From: Cinclus cinclus
Taxonomy: Eukaryota > Chordata > Aves > Passeriformes > Cinclidae
Direction of reading: 5' to 3'
Assembly (NCBI RefSeq): GCF_963662255.1
Contig: NC_085052.1
Span: forward strand, 11,367,807 to 11,431,806
DNA length: 64,000 nucleotides
Part shown: positions 61,101 to 64,000 of the stretch, in pieces
Layout: each line of letters begins with the position of its first letter
How positions within the stretch are numbered: position 1 is the stretch's first letter
The notes under the pieces: generated by a model
The model's input: only the letters and a program-made list of their open reading frames with translations
The model's database searches: none
Told to the model about the DNA's origin: nothing
Position numbers and translations under genes: made by a program

Positions 61101-64000
61101 AGTCCTCACATACTTTGATGTTCCTGGTGCAACTTCTTGAAAGTTAAGACAAACTCTGAGACTGTGATCTCCAAGGTGCAACTTCAGCCTGATGTTTGGT
61201 TACAGAGAAGGAATGAGGACACAAAAACACACTTGGGCTTCTCAAAAAAAAAAAAAAATCTACTTTGTTTGTAGGTCTAGAAGGCAAGTAGGCAGCTATC
61301 ATTGCAATACTACTTCTAAGGGCACTGCAGATATGAATTTACAGTTTGGGGTTTTGGGGTGTTACGTTTGTTGTAGATGCTGTGGTGATGGTGGGTTGTT
61401 TTGTTTTAAAAGCTTCATCATCCAGAGAGAGCAGCTTCTGGGAAAGGCCCAATTGGCAATTCATGTCGCAGGTAACAGAGGAAAGCTGCACATAACTGAG
61501 ACAGAAAAGAAAGGTGCACAAAACTCAGACAGTTTTAATTGAACATGTTTAAAACCAGCAAGGCAACATCTTGCATCAAAAGCTCTCTGTGGCTTACAGC
61601 TGGTGCCAAGCTCTGCTGTTGATCTCTCAAGGGTTTGGGGTCTTTACTTCTCCTTGGTGGATCTGTCTTTCATATCCATCAGACAGAAAACGGGAACCAA
61701 AGCTGTTTGCTGACACAAATGGATGCAGGGTCCCAATTATTAGCCCAGACAAGGACTAGAGAGATCAAGTTTCTCCTTGTTGTAACAGTGGCTTCTGTAA
61801 ACAGGTCTCAAGGACCTGGTTCATAGCACTCCCTCCAGCACTGAAAAATAATCTTAGAGTTGTAGTGTGGCATCTAAAATCAAAACAGTGATGAATTATA
61901 AGAGACTGAAGGGCTTAAATTAAATATTGTCCCTATCTTTCCACTGACAGGTTGTTAGGAGTTTTTAAGATAATCCCTCTGCTATACTGCAAGATGCTGG
62001 TGGACTTGAGTACATAGTGATTGAAACCAGGAATACAGAGCAAAACAACTCTCCAAGAAACAAATTACTTAATGTTCCAGGAAATTTATTACAACAAACC
62101 TTACTTCTCAACTAATGTTTTCTTTATATTAAAAAGGGCAATTAGTACAATTATCCCTGCATGGGATGATGACTGCGGGCAAAATTAGAGAAAACTGGGA
62201 AGTTACATTATTCACATTCTAGCAGAAGTTAGTACAGAAATTATAGGATGGAATGCAATTGGCATATACAAAATGCAATCCACAGTGATTCCCCACACAA
62301 CACAGCCTGCAACCCTGTGTACAGACTAAGAGGGATGAAATGAAGGTGGGAGCAGGTGGAGACATGGCAGCCAGATCTGCTGTAATCCTTGCAGGGATGG
62401 GAAGTTGATTGTACCACAGAGCTGATAAATCACACAGCAGCTGTCAGCCAAATGAGATAGGAGATGTCTTGCTGCTGAACCAGCAACTGTGGCAAAAGAG
62501 CTCTCTGCAGATGAGCTTGGTTCACCCACACATCCATCCCAAAATTACCTGCCTCCAAGGTACAACAAGCCCTCACTCAGCATGTGCTCTGTATTTCATT
62601 GACTATGTTGTCAGAGCAAAGCAAGAGACTTTTACACCAATGAGAAACAAAAGTATGTATGACTGGAGTCACTCGGCTCTACCAAAAAGGAAAGAAATAG
62701 TATAAGGGTGAATTAAGGATGGGGACAAGTCAGGGAAGACTCCACTGTGGGTTCTGGGATCAGCCAGTGGGCTGAAATGATCCTCTCCCCCATAGGGAAC
62801 TCCTATTGGGTCAGAACTGCATTCAGGGCATGATGAATGACTATCTTGAGCAACTTCCATTGGTGATTTGAGCTTGGCTGTGTATTGCTTTCAATTCAGT
62901 TTAAGTGCAGCTGGCAGGAGCAGATGACATGATCACCTAAAACAGGGAGATCCAGGAGGGATATATATTATAATAAAGGATTCAACTCTTACACTGTTGG
63001 TACATGCCCCTGATCAAGTTAGTCAGGCCACCCTTTGGGTGTACTGGATTGTTCAGTGGAGTCCCCATAACAGGACATCAACAGACTGGTAAGGCACAGG
63101 AGAGAAGTCACATTTTATTTTATATCTTTGTTGTGGACATTAACCACTAGCAAACCATAGACAAGCCATGAACAGCACAGGCCCAGTATAAATATGAACG
63201 CTGTTTGTTACAGCTGGCTACACACACCTCTGGAGAAGGTCCTATTGATCTGATGGAGAGGAAGATAATATTTTAATAACCATTTAGTTAAAATAAATTG
63301 TTAATGAACTGTTTACACATGGAAACTTTTAAGCATTACTCAACTTTCTGTCCAATTTTACTGCAGAGCGACCTTTGCAATAAGTGCTATCAGCTAGCAA
63401 AACACAAAATTAAAAATCTGAAAGAGGAGTATTCTCTTTTTCATTAGAGTTGGGAGAAATTTATGGTATTCTATTTGCACATCTCCATATTGGTTTAATA
63501 TCTGTTACGCTGCCCAGGAATTTTATGTAAAATAGGTCAAACAAAAATCCAGCAGATTATTTCTACAGACTTCCAGAAGTAGCACAGGGTGTACTCACTT
63601 GCAGATTGTGTCCCTCCATTAATCACAAATTAACAATAAAAACCAGTCCAAACTGGTCCTCCATTAATGGCTATTCTCAGCCTATTTTGGGTATTTCTCC
63701 TGAACACAACAGAAATGGTTATGCATATCAGAAGGAGCTAACTCAAGCTGGTGAAAGTATTTCACGTTTCCCCCCCCCAAAAAAAATCTAATCAAATCAA
63801 ACCAATCAAACCCACCAGGTCAAGCATAAAATCAGATCTGTGGCTTCACTGTATGTGTGGTAAGTGGCAAAACAAGACTGAGGAAGCAAGTGTTTTAACT
63901 GAAGGTGTTTAACCAGGTCTGGTTAACTTGACATCATGAAGGATTAAGGGCAAGCAGAATCCCAACCAAACCCCCAAATCTGACAGATGCTGAAGCCTTC
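58167..64000. other. Upstream flank to window end, no gene
   Basis: AT-rich unique sequence with TTATTA low complexity at 59380-59405, an A15 run at 61244 and C9A8 at 63770-63786. No coding exon, RNA gene or recognised repeat. Confidence 0.5.

Overview
This window looks like nuclear DNA from a bird, possibly a songbird. It has three clear CR1 LINE fragments and one weak one, two solo endogenous-retrovirus LTRs of avian type, and worn MIR-like remnants. Long AT-rich non-coding stretches are interrupted by one strong CpG-island promoter. No bacterial-style operon, CRISPR array or dense coding is present. Almost all open reading frames longer than 60 codons are chance ORFs.

The only protein-coding exon I can name is on the minus strand at 28506-29126. 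It encodes the first 207 residues of SORCS3, a neuronal VPS10-domain sorting receptor. The exon carries the signal peptide, a low-complexity propeptide with a furin-type site, and the start of the VPS10 domain. It ends at a consensus donor (GTGAGT, 28505-28500), in phase 0. Everything from 28505 down to 1 is therefore the 5' part of the very long intron 1. Everything above about 29.2 kb is the promoter and upstream intergenic flank.

Layout. 1-21.2 kb: intron 1, with an LTR at 4.8-5.4 kb, a CRE/MAF-type palindrome at 14.18 kb, an ancient CR1/L3-like 3' end at 14.9 kb and a MIR at 13.5 kb. 21.24-21.73 kb: an isolated CpG island inside the intron. 22-28 kb: intron with MIR and CR1 remnants. 28.1-31 kb: promoter CpG island, exon 1, a striking purine/pyrimidine tract, G-quadruplex motifs and a second GC-rich block. 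31-64 kb: gene-poor upstream flank with CR1 copies at 39.7, 48.3 and 57.9 kb, an LTR at 54.9 kb, a MIR at 51.7 kb, and one exon-like segment on the plus strand at 33131-33242 with good splice signals on both sides.

I do not see a new multi-gene system. The best leads are regulatory or transcript-level: the orphan intronic CpG island, a possible divergent plus-strand transcript from the SORCS3 promoter, the promoter purine/pyrimidine tract and G4 motifs, and a few perfect palindromes. All family calls rest on recognising sequence by eye; no database search was run.
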